A stretch of DNA of 64,000 nt from Pedobacter steynii (GTDB lineage Bacteria; Bacteroidota; Bacteroidia; Sphingobacteriales; Sphingobacteriaceae): the NCBI RefSeq assembly GCF_001721645.1, contig NZ_CP017141.1, positions 5,022,001 to 5,086,000 of the forward strand. The letters are read 5' to 3'. A program made the position numbers and the translations under genes. The notes below the pieces were generated by a model. That model was not told the DNA's origin and made no database searches. It was given only the letters and a program-made list of their open reading frames with translations. Positions 52,231 through 61,306 of this stretch are shown piece after piece; position 1 is the stretch's first letter; each line of letters starts with the position of its first letter.

Positions 52231-55200
52231 ATGAACGGCATGGAAAAGAAATTCACTTTCAAAAGGAAGAGCATCTTTTTGCTGATGCTGTTCTCTGTGC
52301 TGACTTTCGGTCAGCGGGCACTGGCACAACAGCGCCAGATCAATGGAAAGGTAAACGGAGCAGCCAATGGGTTGCCTATTCCGGGAGCTGTCGTGAAAGT
52401 TAAGGGTAAAACCGGGGGTGTAAGCACAGATAGCCAGGGGCTTTACCGGATCAGTGCTGAAACCGGCGATATTCTGCAATTCAGCTCTATTGGATTTGTG
52501 GCTAAAGAAATCAAGGTCGGGGCAGCCAATGTCATCGATATAAATCTTGAAGATGACCTGCAAAATCTATCGGAGGTCGTTGTGGTGGGCTATGGTGTAC
52601 AACAGAAAAAACTGATTACCGGGGCTACGGTCCAGGTAAAAGGGGAAACCTTGCAAAAACAAAGCAGTACAAATGCTTTACAGGGATTACAGGGCCTGAC
52701 TCCCGGTGTACAGATTGCTTCTACTTCCGGACAACCCGGCGAAGGAATGAAGGTCACCATTCGTGGACTAGGGACGGTGGGCAATTCAGGCCCCTTGTAT
52801 GTTGTGGATGGAGTGCTTACCGGAGACATCACTTACCTGAATCCTGCAGATATCGAATCTATTGACATCCTGAAAGATGCTGCTTCGGCGGCGATCTACG
52901 GTTCTCAGGCTGCCAATGGCGTAGTTTTAGTGACCACCAGGCAGGGAAAACGCGGACAGAGCGCTCAGATTACTTTTGATATGTATGCCGGTATTCAGGA
53001 TGTGGCCAAAAAAGCAGAGCTGCTCAACTCCGCTCAATATGCTTCCATGATGAATGAGGCGGCAATAAACGGAGGAAAACAACCAATCTTCAGCAATGCC
53101 GAGATTGATGCACTGGGAGCAGGAACGAACTGGCTCGACGAGATGCTGGTTAAAAATGCGCCGACACAAAATTATGTGCTTGGAGCTTCCGGTGCTTCGG
53201 AGACCTCGGTATACTCTCTTGGTTTGTCTTATACCGGACAGGCAGGGGTAGTTGGTGGAAAGAAACTATCTAACTATCAACGCTATGGTTTTAGGATCAA
53301 TTCTGAGCATAATTTTTATAAAGACATTCTTAAGATCGGTCAGCATCTGACTTATTCCGATATCAAAAACAATGGAATTGGGGTAGGTAATCAATATAAT
53401 AATTCCTTACGCGGTGCATTTAATACCAGCCCTTTTGTTCCGGTTTATGACGATCAGGGTAATTTCTTTGACAACAGTAAGTCGACCTGGAATAATGGAG
53501 AGGCAAATCCATACGCCTTAATGGTGCTTAATAATCAGAACAGACGCAATACTCAAAGGTTGTTGGGCGATATCTACCTGGTGGTGGAGCCTATCAAAAA
53601 CCTGAAATTCAGAACAAGTCTGGGAATGGACTATAGTGCCGGAGAAAGTAATTCTTTTAAACCGATTTACAACCTTTCTATTTATGCCTACAATACGGTA
53701 ACCAGCGCAAGCCAGTCGATGAATAAAGGCAAGTCTTTGATTTGGGATAACCTGTTAAGTTATAAGTTCGACCTTAAGAAAGACCATGTTTTTGAAGTCA
53801 TGGCAGGAAGTTCGGCATATCGTGCCGATGGCTCCAATATTTTTGGTACTAATACGAACCTGATATTTGAAGACCTGGACCATGCCTGGCTGAGTAATGC
53901 GCTCAATAAGAACAGTGCAGGAATTATCATTGGTGGGGGGCCTATTGATGCAGATCGCAGGCTTTCTTATTTCGGTCGTTTAAATTATAATTACAAAGAA
54001 AAATACCTGATCAATGCGACTTTCAGGGCTGATGGTTCTTCCAGGTTTGCCGCTCAAAACCGCTGGGGCTATTTCCCATCAGTTTCCGCAGGCTGGATTG
54101 TAACCAATGAAAGTTTCCTTGAAGGACAGAAAGGATGGCTAGACTTCCTGAAACTCCGCGCCAGCTGGGGACAGGTAGGAAATCAGAACATCGCGGCATT
54201 CCAATACTTATCACCAATTACCTTCGATAAAGTCAACTATATTTTTGGAGATAAAGAAGGTGTACTTACGCCGGGTGCTTATCCAAGCAGACTCGGTAAT
54301 CCTAATGTGAAATGGGAAACTTCTGAACAAACAGACCTTGGTTTTGATGCGACCCTGCTTAAAGGAAAGTTGAGTGTAAATTTCGACTGGTATAAAAAAA
54401 CAACCAAAGACTGGTTGATTTCCGCTCCGATTCTTGCCACTGCAGGAGCATTACCTCCCTTCATTAATGGTGGGAATGTGAAAAACTCGGGTCTAGAACT
54501 GGCGGTATCTTATAAAAGCCACATTAATGAATTCAATTATTCCATAGGAATAAATGGCGCTTATAACAAAAATGAGGTGGGGAAGATTCCTACAGCGGAT
54601 GGCATCATTCATGGATCATCAAACCAGCTTTACGACAACTCATCGGAATTTTACCGTGCTGAAAATGGATTCCCTATCGGATATTTCTGGGGATTAAAAA
54701 CTGCGGGTATTTTCCAGAATGTGGACGAGGTGGCCAATTATAAGGCACCTAATGGCAAAGTAATCCAGCCTGCTGCAGCTCCCGGTGATGTGAAATATGT
54801 AGACCAGAATGGAGATGGCATTATCGATAACCTGGATCGGGGAATGATAGGTAAGCCTAATCCCGATTATACCTTTGGGATTAACCTGACCGCAGATTAT
54901 AAAGGATTTGATTTTTCCCTGGTTGCTTCGGGTGTTGTGGGAAATGACATCGTTCAATCTTACCGCAACCAGTCCGGGCAATATGGTAACTATACAACCA
55001 GAATTCTGGACCGCTGGCATGGAGAGGGGACTTCTAATACCATTCCCCGTGTTACCGACGACAATAGAAACTGGACTTCTTTCTCTGACTTGTACCTGCA
55101 AAAGGGTGATTATTTAAGACTCAGCAACATTACCATTGGTTATGATTTCGGAAAAGTGTTGAAAAAGAGTTACCTGAAGCAATTGCGGTTGTATGCCTCT

Positions 55201-55344
55201 GCATTGAACGTTTATACTTTCACCAAATATGACGGTATGGATCCTGAAATCGGCTATGGTACAGAAGGGTTCGCTTCCGGCATCGACATTGGCTATTATC
55301 CAAGACCAAGAACATTCCTGTTTGGTGCTAACCTTAGATTTTAA
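52231..55344 (+). CDS. SusC/RagA-type TonB-dependent transporter
   Basis: A 1037-residue outer-membrane protein with a signal peptide (KSIFLLMLFSVLTFGQRALA), a carboxypeptidase-regulatory-like domain (about 36-112, INGKVNGAANGLPIPGAVVK), the typical SEVVVVGYGVQQKK junction, a plug (VTIRGLGTVGNSGPLYVVDG) and a barrel ending in LFGANLRF. It imports the oligosaccharide recognised by the SusD encoded 18 bp downstream. A second in-frame ATG at 52240 is equally plausible as the start. The 99-bp gap to the GH31 gene shows no terminator, so co-transcription is likely. Confidence 0.95.
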   Translation: MNGMEKKFTFKRKSIFLLMLFSVLTFGQRALAQQRQINGKVNGAANGLPIPGAVVKVKGKTGGVSTDSQGLYRISAETGDILQFSSIGFVAKEIKVGAANVIDINLEDDLQNLSEVVVVGYGVQQKKLITGATVQVKGETLQKQSSTNALQGLQGLTPGVQIASTSGQPGEGMKVTIRGLGTVGNSGPLYVVDGVLTGDITYLNPADIESIDILKDAASAAIYGSQAANGVVLVTTRQGKRGQSAQITFDMYAGIQDVAKKAELLNSAQYASMMNEAAINGGKQPIFSNAEIDALGAGTNWLDEMLVKNAPTQNYVLGASGASETSVYSLGLSYTGQAGVVGGKKLSNYQRYGFRINSEHNFYKDILKIGQHLTYSDIKNNGIGVGNQYNNSLRGAFNTSPFVPVYDDQGNFFDNSKSTWNNGEANPYALMVLNNQNRRNTQRLLGDIYLVVEPIKNLKFRTSLGMDYSAGESNSFKPIYNLSIYAYNTVTSASQSMNKGKSLIWDNLLSYKFDLKKDHVFEVMAGSSAYRADGSNIFGTNTNLIFEDLDHAWLSNALNKNSAGIIIGGGPIDADRRLSYFGRLNYNYKEKYLINATFRADGSSRFAAQNRWGYFPSVSAGWIVTNESFLEGQKGWLDFLKLRASWGQVGNQNIAAFQYLSPITFDKVNYIFGDKEGVLTPGAYPSRLGNPNVKWETSEQTDLGFDATLLKGKLSVNFDWYKKTTKDWLISAPILATAGALPPFINGGNVKNSGLELAVSYKSHINEFNYSIGINGAYNKNEVGKIPTADGIIHGSSNQLYDNSSEFYRAENGFPIGYFWGLKTAGIFQNVDEVANYKAPNGKVIQPAAAPGDVKYVDQNGDGIIDNLDRGMIGKPNPDYTFGINLTADYKGFDFSLVASGVVGNDIVQSYRNQSGQYGNYTTRILDRWHGEGTSNTIPRVTDDNRNWTSFSDLYLQKGDYLRLSNITIGYDFGKVLKKSYLKQLRLYASALNVYTFTKYDGMDPEIGYGTEGFASGIDIGYYPRPRTFLFGANLRF

Positions 55345-55362
55345 CCTCCAGAATAGAAAATT

Positions 55363-56961
55363 ATGAAAACTATAACTATAAAATTAAGCATCTGCGCAGT
55401 TTTTCTTTTGACAATGGGCGCCTGTAAAAAAGGTTTTCTTGATGCGGAACCCATGACCACAGCAACTGATGTTAACTATTATAAAACACCGAAAGATGCA
55501 CTTTATGCATTGGTTGGCTGTTATGATGGATTGCAGATCGTTTGGTCTGATGGTGTGGCTTTGCCCGTAGCTGCAGAAGTGATGTCCGACAATACCTTCG
55601 GGGGTACTGGAAATTCGGATGGGTTCGGTTATCAGATGCTGGATGAATTTGATAAATCACGTTCTCCCTCAGATCAGAACCTCTTTGGCCGTAACTGGAT
55701 CTTATATTATCAGGCTTTATATCGTTGCAATGTGCTGATCAGTAAAATGGACCAGATACAATGGGGTAGTGATGCTCAACTGAGAAAGACCTATGAGTCG
55801 GAAGCGCGCTTTTTGCGTGCCTACCTGTTATTTGATATGGTCCGTTTATGGGGAAATATTCCTTTATTAACAGCGCCTTCAGCCGAAAATGTTCCCCAGG
55901 CAAACCCTGATGCCGTTTATAAGGTAATTGCAGACGATCTGGTTTTTGCAGCAGAAAATATGCCGGCAACTGCATACCCTGCACAAGCAGTAGCTGATCA
56001 TGGCAGAGTAACCAAATACGCAGCGGAAGCATTGCTGGGTAGGGTTTTTCTATACTATACTGGTTATTATGCAAAGCCAGATCTGGTTGGAGTGGTTAAT
56101 AAAACAAAAGCACTGGGCTACTTAGAGCATGTAATCAGCACAGGTGGGTATGGTCTGATTCCTGATTTTGCTAAATTATGGCCGGCTGCTTCGCTTGACG
56201 CTTATGTCGGAGAAGATCATAAAGAAACTGTTTTCGCCATTAAATATACCTTTACAAGCGATTATAATGGAAATACGGACGGCAACCACTGGATGGTATT
56301 TGGAGGCCTGAGAGATCAGTCTTTCTATCCATACGGCAGTGGCTGGGGTGCAGAAACGGTGAATCCTAAATTGTGGAATGCCTATGCCGCTGGTGATACG
56401 CGTAGATCAGGTTCAATCATTTCTATCACAGATGAAAAGATTCCATTTGTCAGCCAGAATAAACAAAGGGAGTATACCGGATATTATATCAAAAAATACA
56501 GTCCGATGATTGGGCTGGATGGTAAACCTTTACCGAATGCGAATGGGAATCCAAATTTTCCCATTGGGCAATATCAGGATTATGTGTCTATACGCTATGC
56601 CGATGTATTGCTGATGGCCGCGGAACTGGGTAGCACAAATGCGCAGACCTATTTCAATGAAGTGCGACAACGTGCCTATCAGGGTGCATTTACGCCATTG
56701 GCGGTAAGTCAGGAGAACATTATGAAAGAACGCAGATTGGAATTTGCCTTTGAAGGCATTCGTTATTATGACCTGCTCCGTCAGGGTGTAAATAAGGCGG
56801 CGCAAGAGATTGCGGAAAGCACGACCTTACTAAATGGCGGTCAACCGGTCACTAAAACGATCTCAGCGGGCAACATCATCCTCACTAAAGGACTTCAACA
56901 AATTCCTAATACTGAGATTACCCTGTCTAACGGAACCTTAAAACAAAATGCGGGCTGGTAG
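55363..56961 (+). CDS. SusD/RagB-family surface glycan-binding lipoprotein
   Basis: A 532-residue lipoprotein with the leader MKTITIKLSICAVFLLTMGAC and the SusD-type mature start KKGFLDAEPMT. Family motifs are visible: RFLRAYLLFDMVRLWGNIPL near 150-170, KYAAEALLGRVFLYYTGYYA, and ERRLELAFEGIRYYDLLRQG near 452-472; the end is TLSNGTLKQNAGW. It lies 18 bp after SusC and 26 bp before the third surface protein. Its ligand is inferred to be a xylose-bearing oligosaccharide from the GH31 and xyl neighbours. Confidence 0.95.
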   Translation: MKTITIKLSICAVFLLTMGACKKGFLDAEPMTTATDVNYYKTPKDALYALVGCYDGLQIVWSDGVALPVAAEVMSDNTFGGTGNSDGFGYQMLDEFDKSRSPSDQNLFGRNWILYYQALYRCNVLISKMDQIQWGSDAQLRKTYESEARFLRAYLLFDMVRLWGNIPLLTAPSAENVPQANPDAVYKVIADDLVFAAENMPATAYPAQAVADHGRVTKYAAEALLGRVFLYYTGYYAKPDLVGVVNKTKALGYLEHVISTGGYGLIPDFAKLWPAASLDAYVGEDHKETVFAIKYTFTSDYNGNTDGNHWMVFGGLRDQSFYPYGSGWGAETVNPKLWNAYAAGDTRRSGSIISITDEKIPFVSQNKQREYTGYYIKKYSPMIGLDGKPLPNANGNPNFPIGQYQDYVSIRYADVLLMAAELGSTNAQTYFNEVRQRAYQGAFTPLAVSQENIMKERRLEFAFEGIRYYDLLRQGVNKAAQEIAESTTLLNGGQPVTKTISAGNIILTKGLQQIPNTEITLSNGTLKQNAGW

Positions 56962-56987
56962 CCGCTTCATCACTTAATCGAATAGAA

Positions 56988-58403
56988 ATGAAACGATATA
57001 AAAAATTCCTGGCAATATGCCTACTGCCTTTGCTGCTGTTCGCCTGTAAAAAGGATAAACATACTCTGGGAGAAGTTCTCGATAAATCTGAAATCAAATT
57101 TTCAGTCCTGCAAGATAAAAAAGCGGATGCCGGAGGAAATACCGTGATTCTCAAAAATATGACGCCTGGTACTTTGCCTATGTGGGATTATGGTACCGGA
57201 ACCTCTACAAAAATGACTGATACGGTGAGGTTTGCTTTTGCCGGCGACTATGTAATCCGTTTCTCTGTATCCACGGGTGGCCGAATTGTTAAGCTGGATT
57301 CTGTGGTGGTTAAAGTGACGCAGGACAACCTGAATTATGTCAATGATCCGTTATGGAAAGCGCTTACTGGTGGTGTCGGCAATGAAAAAGAATGGGTATT
57401 GGACACCGAAGGAAAATTCTTCAATGGGCCGATGTATTTCTATGGAACCAGTAATGGCTGGCTCAAAGAAGGAGGGCCATGGAAAGATGGTGCTGTTCAA
57501 ACAGGTTGTTATGGCAGTGATTGCTGGGTCTGGGAAGCTGGTTTAGGTGATACCTATCCAAATAATATGACTCAGGGTAATTATGGTTCGATGACCTTCA
57601 GTTTAAAAGGCGCCGCGGTTTTTAAAGCTGTAAAACCGATGGAAAACATCAACAGTCAGACTGGAACTTACTTTTTAAATGTTGCCGGAAAGATCCTGAC
57701 CATTAACAATGCGACGATCTTAAGAGGATATAAACCTGCAAAAAATGGCATCACAGGGATCAGTAACTGGACCAATTACAAGATCCTGTCGCTTGACGAA
57801 AATACCATGCAATTGGGGGTATTAAGAGATAGAGATGTGGATGGGGAAGGACCTGCTATGATTGTATACAACTTTTTAACCAAAAATTTCTCCGACAATT
57901 ATGTTCCGCCGGTGACCGGACCTGACGAAGGTTTTGATCCGACGTTTAAGGCTGGAGAGTTATTAAATATGCTAACCGGAACGGGATCCGCAGGTAGATT
58001 GTGGAAGATCGATGCAGAAGGTAATCCCATCGACTGGATTGCCAAAGGCAAAGGCTGGACCAAATCTCATAACGATAGCCGCGACTGGGGTTGGAATAAT
58101 GCCCTGGATGTAGTGGCTAAAGATTCCTGGATCTTGTTTAGCCGTATTGGAGGATTGAAGTACACCAGAAATCAACATGGCGTAGTCAGCTCGGGAACTT
58201 TTACAATTAATGAATCGACGAATGAAGTGACCTTAAACGGAGAGTTATTGATCCAGTTTCCCGGAAGCTTTATTACACCGTTAAAAAACACGTTTAAGGT
58301 GGTAAAAGCCTTTCCCGGCAAGGTCGAAAGTAAAGGCATCTGGTTCGGTACGGACTATAATGTCGAAAAAGACGAATGGTTTGCTTTCCATTATATCTTA
58401 TAA
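56988..58403 (+). CDS. PKD-domain-containing surface lipoprotein (probable glycan-binding protein)
   Basis: A 471-residue lipoprotein (leader ending LLLFACKKD). Residues of about 35-110 resemble a PKD-like immunoglobulin fold (MTDTVRFAFAGDYVIRFSVS, STGGRIVKLDSVVVKVTQD). The rest contains two similar beta-rich, tryptophan-rich blocks: one with KEWVLDTEGKFFNGPMYFYG and DCWVWEAGLGDTYPN, and one with RLWKIDAEGNPIDWIAKGKG and SRDWGWNNALDVVAKDSWIL. The W-x-(L/I)DAEG start common to both suggests an internal duplication and carbohydrate-binding use of the aromatics. By position it is the SusE-like surface protein of the locus. A strong terminator follows. Confidence 0.75.
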   Translation: MKRYKKFLAICLLPLLLFACKKDKHTLGEVLDKSEIKFSVLQDKKADAGGNTVILKNMTPGTLPMWDYGTGTSTKMTDTVRFAFAGDYVIRFSVSTGGRIVKLDSVVVKVTQDNLNYVNDPLWKALTGGVGNEKEWVLDTEGKFFNGPMYFYGTSNGWLKEGGPWKDGAVQTGCYGSDCWVWEAGLGDTYPNNMTQGNYGSMTFSLKGAAVFKAVKPMENINSQTGTYFLNVAGKILTINNATILRGYKPAKNGITGISNWTNYKILSLDENTMQLGVLRDRDVDGEGPAMIVYNFLTKNFSDNYVPPVTGPDEGFDPTFKAGELLNMLTGTGSAGRLWKIDAEGNPIDWIAKGKGWTKSHNDSRDWGWNNALDVVAKDSWILFSRIGGLKYTRNQHGVVSSGTFTINESTNEVTLNGELLIQFPGSFITPLKNTFKVVKAFPGKVESKGIWFGTDYNVEKDEWFAFHYIL

Positions 58404-58435
58404 ACGTATACGCTCTATATATTAATTAAACCTTT

Positions 58436-58474
58436 CAGGAGCCTGTTTTTTATAAACAGCGCTCCTGATTTTTT
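58436..58474 (+). terminator. Terminator of the GH31-SusCD locus
   Basis: CAGGAGC (58436-58442) pairs with GCTCCTG (58461-58467), and inside it CTGTTT pairs with AAACAG, with one bulged base, giving a 13-bp stem with a five-base loop. It is followed by ATTTTTT, 33 bp after the last gene of the locus. Confidence 0.85.
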
Positions 58475-58540
58475 ATTTTGCCTTTATGCTGCTCCACTAA
58501 AATTCTGAATAGGATCAGGACATCGTTAAGAAGCACCTCC

Positions 58541-59059
58541 TTACAATCTTTTTTTCATCATGATGTCAATCTGTTCATCATCGCCCATTTTAAAGATGTG
58601 CTGATCGAAGGCTACAAACCCATTCCTGGTATAGAATTTTATCGCCCTTAAGTTTTCTTCCCAAACGCCCAACCAGATGGAGGATTTCTTCAATAGCCTG
58701 GCTACTTCCAGTGCTTTTTCATATAACAGTTGTCCTACTTTTTTACCATGGTAGGCGCTTAGCACATAAATGCGCTCTATTTCAAGCGAATTTTCGTCCT
58801 GTAGCTCAGTCTGCGCCTGTCCTGTATTTACTTTCAGGTACCCGATGGGACTTTGATCTTCCCAGGCGATGTAGAACCTGGAATCCGGATGGTTAACCTC
58901 CGTACTCAGTTGTTCCTGACTGAAATGACCATCCAGGTATTTTTTCATATCAGCTTCGGTATTGCTTTCTGCAAAGGTTTCAAAAAATGTTTGTCGCCCG
59001 ATTTGCTGTATCGTCTCCATATCCTCAATGGCAGCCCGACTGATTTTAATGTTCTCCAT
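58541..59059 (-). CDS. GNAT-family N-acetyltransferase
   Basis: A 172-residue cytoplasmic acetyltransferase. The fold is visible as ISRAAIEDMETIQQIGRQTF at the N-terminus, the SPIGYLKVN and EIERIYVLSAYHGKKVGQLL region, where the acetyl-CoA-binding pyrophosphate loop is H-G-K-K-V-G, and the closing FYTRNGFVAFDQHIFKMGDD. The pattern with EIERIYVL...Y resembles the spermidine/spermine acetyltransferase PaiA type, and the adjacent upstream gene encodes a PaiB-like protein, as in Bacillus paiAB. Specific substrate is inference. It lies 20 bp after the PaiB-like gene. Confidence 0.88.
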   Translation of the reverse strand: MENIKISRAAIEDMETIQQIGRQTFFETFAESNTEADMKKYLDGHFSQEQLSTEVNHPDSRFYIAWEDQSPIGYLKVNTGQAQTELQDENSLEIERIYVLSAYHGKKVGQLLYEKALEVARLLKKSSIWLGVWEENLRAIKFYTRNGFVAFDQHIFKMGDDEQIDIMMKKRL

Positions 59060-59079
59060 AGTATGTTGTGATTTCTAAG

Positions 59080-59685
59080 CTATAATTTTCGAATGTAAGT
59101 TGCCAGATCATTTTCAACGGTACTGCCGCCTTTTTCCAGGTGATTAGCGATTCGCTGCCGTTCAACTTCGGTTTTATTCTGGCTTATTTTCTTTTGTCCC
59201 TGCAACTCGGTTACTTCCAGCTCAAAAGCAACGATGCCCCTCATCATCCCAATTTTAAACTTGTCGGAAAGGCTGTTCCATTGCGCTAAATAGTTTTGAT
59301 CATAAAATCCGATCATCTCTTCCAGGACTTTGATTTTGGAACCCTCATCTTCCAGGATTTTTGCTTTGCCATAGGCATGTATAGAAATGTAATCCCAGGT
59401 TGGAACACTTTCTACTTTATCGTAATGAACAGGAGAGATATAGGCATGTGGTTCTGTAAATATGATCAAAGAAATATTGGTTTCTATATATTTCACCTGT
59501 TCATTGGCAATGGCAAAATGAGAACTTAAAACTAACTTATCCCGGGTGTCATATATAAAAAAGGGCAATTGAGTCGCAATAGGAATCTGCCCCTTGTTGG
59601 TGATGATTGTTGCAAAGCTGTATTGCTTCATAAAGGCAATCTTTTCTGCCTTGTCCCTAAACTGAAATTGGTTCGGTATATACAT
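59080..59685 (-). CDS. PaiB-family FMN-binding protein
   Basis: A 201-residue protein of the PaiB/FMN-binding split-barrel fold, related to pyridoxamine phosphate oxidase. It starts with MYIPNQFQFRD, the standard start of the family (MYxPxxF), and contains ATIITNKGQIPIATQLPFFI, LVLSSHFAIANEQ, FTEPHAYISPVHYDK, VPTWDYISIHAYGKA and MMRGIVAFELEVTELQGQKKISQNK. Bacillus PaiB acts as a negative regulator of sporulation genes and protease; the molecular role elsewhere is unclear. It is transcribed with the GNAT gene downstream and divergently from the MocR gene 73 bp away. Confidence 0.9.
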   Translation of the reverse strand: MYIPNQFQFRDKAEKIAFMKQYSFATIITNKGQIPIATQLPFFIYDTRDKLVLSSHFAIANEQVKYIETNISLIIFTEPHAYISPVHYDKVESVPTWDYISIHAYGKAKILEDEGSKIKVLEEMIGFYDQNYLAQWNSLSDKFKIGMMRGIVAFELEVTELQGQKKISQNKTEVERQRIANHLEKGGSTVENDLATYIRKL

Positions 59686-59758
59686 ATTTGAGCCCTTCCT
59701 TTTGTTTCCTCAAAAATACCCCATAATTGGATTATCTTAGTAGGCCAATCTTGATAAA

Positions 59759-61240
59759 ATGAATAGTCCAATTTCCCTGCAGCTTTTCAATAAGATCTCA
59801 TTTGCTCCTTCTTCCCACAGAGCTGTTTATCTTCAGCTTTCAGATGTGATCCTATCCTCAATAAAAAAGGGCAAACTTCGCTCCGGACAAAAGTTGCCTG
59901 GTTCGAGAGAAGTCGCCGCTTTATTGAAAATTAACAGAATTACAGTTGCCAGGGCCTATGAAGAATTACAAAGCCAGGGCTGGCTGGAAAGCTTTGTGGG
60001 CAGCGGCACCTTCGTATCCTCACATATTATAGATCACGAACCAGAAAACCTGGGTGGGGGCCTTGTACCTGCTTCATTAAAAAAGGCCGGTTTTGTAATG
60101 CCGTCCCAGAACTACCTGGATAGCGCCTCTGATCATCCCATTATGGAGTTACATTTAGACGATGGTTACCCGGATGCCAGACTGGCACCACTAAAGGAGT
60201 TTTATCGGGCTTACCGTACTCAGTTAACGCGTAGCGGATTATATGATAAATTTGGTAGTTACGGCAATCCTGCGGGCCCGGGCTATTACAGGGAGGCGAT
60301 AGCGAGCCACCTTAATGAGACGAGAGGTTTAAAAGCAAAGGCGGATAATATTCTTTCTGTAAGAGGAACTTTAATGGGCATTAACCTGGTCTGTAGTGCT
60401 TTGATCAATCCTGGCGATGTCATAGTTTCAGGTATTCCGGGTTGGAAAAGAGCAGAACATAATTTTATCCATGCCAGGGCCAGACATATCGGAATAAAAA
60501 TAGATGAACACGGAATCATAGTTGATGAACTGAGGGAAATCTGCAGGAAACAAACCGTAAGAATGGTCTACGTCACACCGCATCATCATTATCCCACTAC
60601 CGTATCGCTCCGTATCGACCGGAGGTTGGAACTTTTGAGACTGGCTAATGAATATGGCTTTATCATTTTTGAAGATGATTACGATTATGATTTTCACTAT
60701 AAGCATAGCCCATTATTGCCACTGGCCAGTGCCGATGAAAATGGAATGGTAATTTACTGCGGTTCATTCGGAAAAAGCTTTTCCCCTGCTTTCCGCATGG
60801 GATATCTGGTCGCGGCAGAAAATGTGATACAACACCTTGCCCGGGTTCGTATCTTGCTGGACAGACAGGGGGATCATATTTTAGACAATGCAATGGCGGA
60901 GCTGTTAAACGATAATACGGTACGCCGTTACCTTAGGAAATCTTTGGCAGTATATGAAGAAAGACGTGACCTCTTCTGCGGATTATTAAGTGCTGAATTG
61001 AAAGATAAGGTCAGCTTTGCTATTCCTGAAGGAGGTATGACAGTCTGGACGGAATTTGATCCCTCCATAAATCTGGAAGAACTGGCAAAAAAAGCGTTCA
61101 GAAAAGGGCTTTATATATCCGATGGTAAAGCACACCAATACCCTGACTACAAAACGAACGGTGTTCGTCTGGGATTTGCCTCTTCTTCAAAAGAAGAATT
61201 GATAAAAAGTGTGGAAATTCTCAAAGGGCTTGAATATTAA
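59759..61240 (+). CDS. MocR-family (GntR helix-turn-helix plus aminotransferase-fold) regulator
   Basis: A 493-residue regulator. Residues of about 15-85 form a GntR winged helix (LRSGQKLPGSREVAALLKIN, RITVARAYEELQSQGWLESF). The rest is a fold type I aminotransferase-like domain with the pyridoxal-phosphate lysine K339 in GSFGKSFSPAFRMGYLVA; IIFEDDYDYDF holds the conserved cofactor aspartate, and the final arginine-containing strand is NGVRLGFASSS. MocR proteins bind pyridoxal phosphate or an amino-compound adduct as effector. The nearest target is the divergent PaiB-GNAT pair 73 bp away; the gap contains ATTGG and CCAAT half-sites 14 bp apart, which may or may not be an operator. Confidence 0.92.
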   Translation: MNSPISLQLFNKISFAPSSHRAVYLQLSDVILSSIKKGKLRSGQKLPGSREVAALLKINRITVARAYEELQSQGWLESFVGSGTFVSSHIIDHEPENLGGGLVPASLKKAGFVMPSQNYLDSASDHPIMELHLDDGYPDARLAPLKEFYRAYRTQLTRSGLYDKFGSYGNPAGPGYYREAIASHLNETRGLKAKADNILSVRGTLMGINLVCSALINPGDVIVSGIPGWKRAEHNFIHARARHIGIKIDEHGIIVDELREICRKQTVRMVYVTPHHHYPTTVSLRIDRRLELLRLANEYGFIIFEDDYDYDFHYKHSPLLPLASADENGMVIYCGSFGKSFSPAFRMGYLVAAENVIQHLARVRILLDRQGDHILDNAMAELLNDNTVRRYLRKSLAVYEERRDLFCGLLSAELKDKVSFAIPEGGMTVWTEFDPSINLEELAKKAFRKGLYISDGKAHQYPDYKTNGVRLGFASSSKEELIKSVEILKGLEY

Positions 61241-61248
61241 ATGTTATT

Positions 61249-61278
61249 TTGACATTTAATATTCTTTTTCTACATTAG
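61249..61278 (+). promoter_or_regulatory. Probable promoter of the aldose 1-epimerase gene
   Basis: TTG at 61249-61251 and TACATTAG at 61271-61278 are 19 bp apart; the -7 element matches TAnnTTTG at seven of eight positions. The start codon is 28 bp downstream. Confidence 0.45.
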
Positions 61279-61306
61279 AGATGAGATCAAATATAGATTT
61301 AAACGT

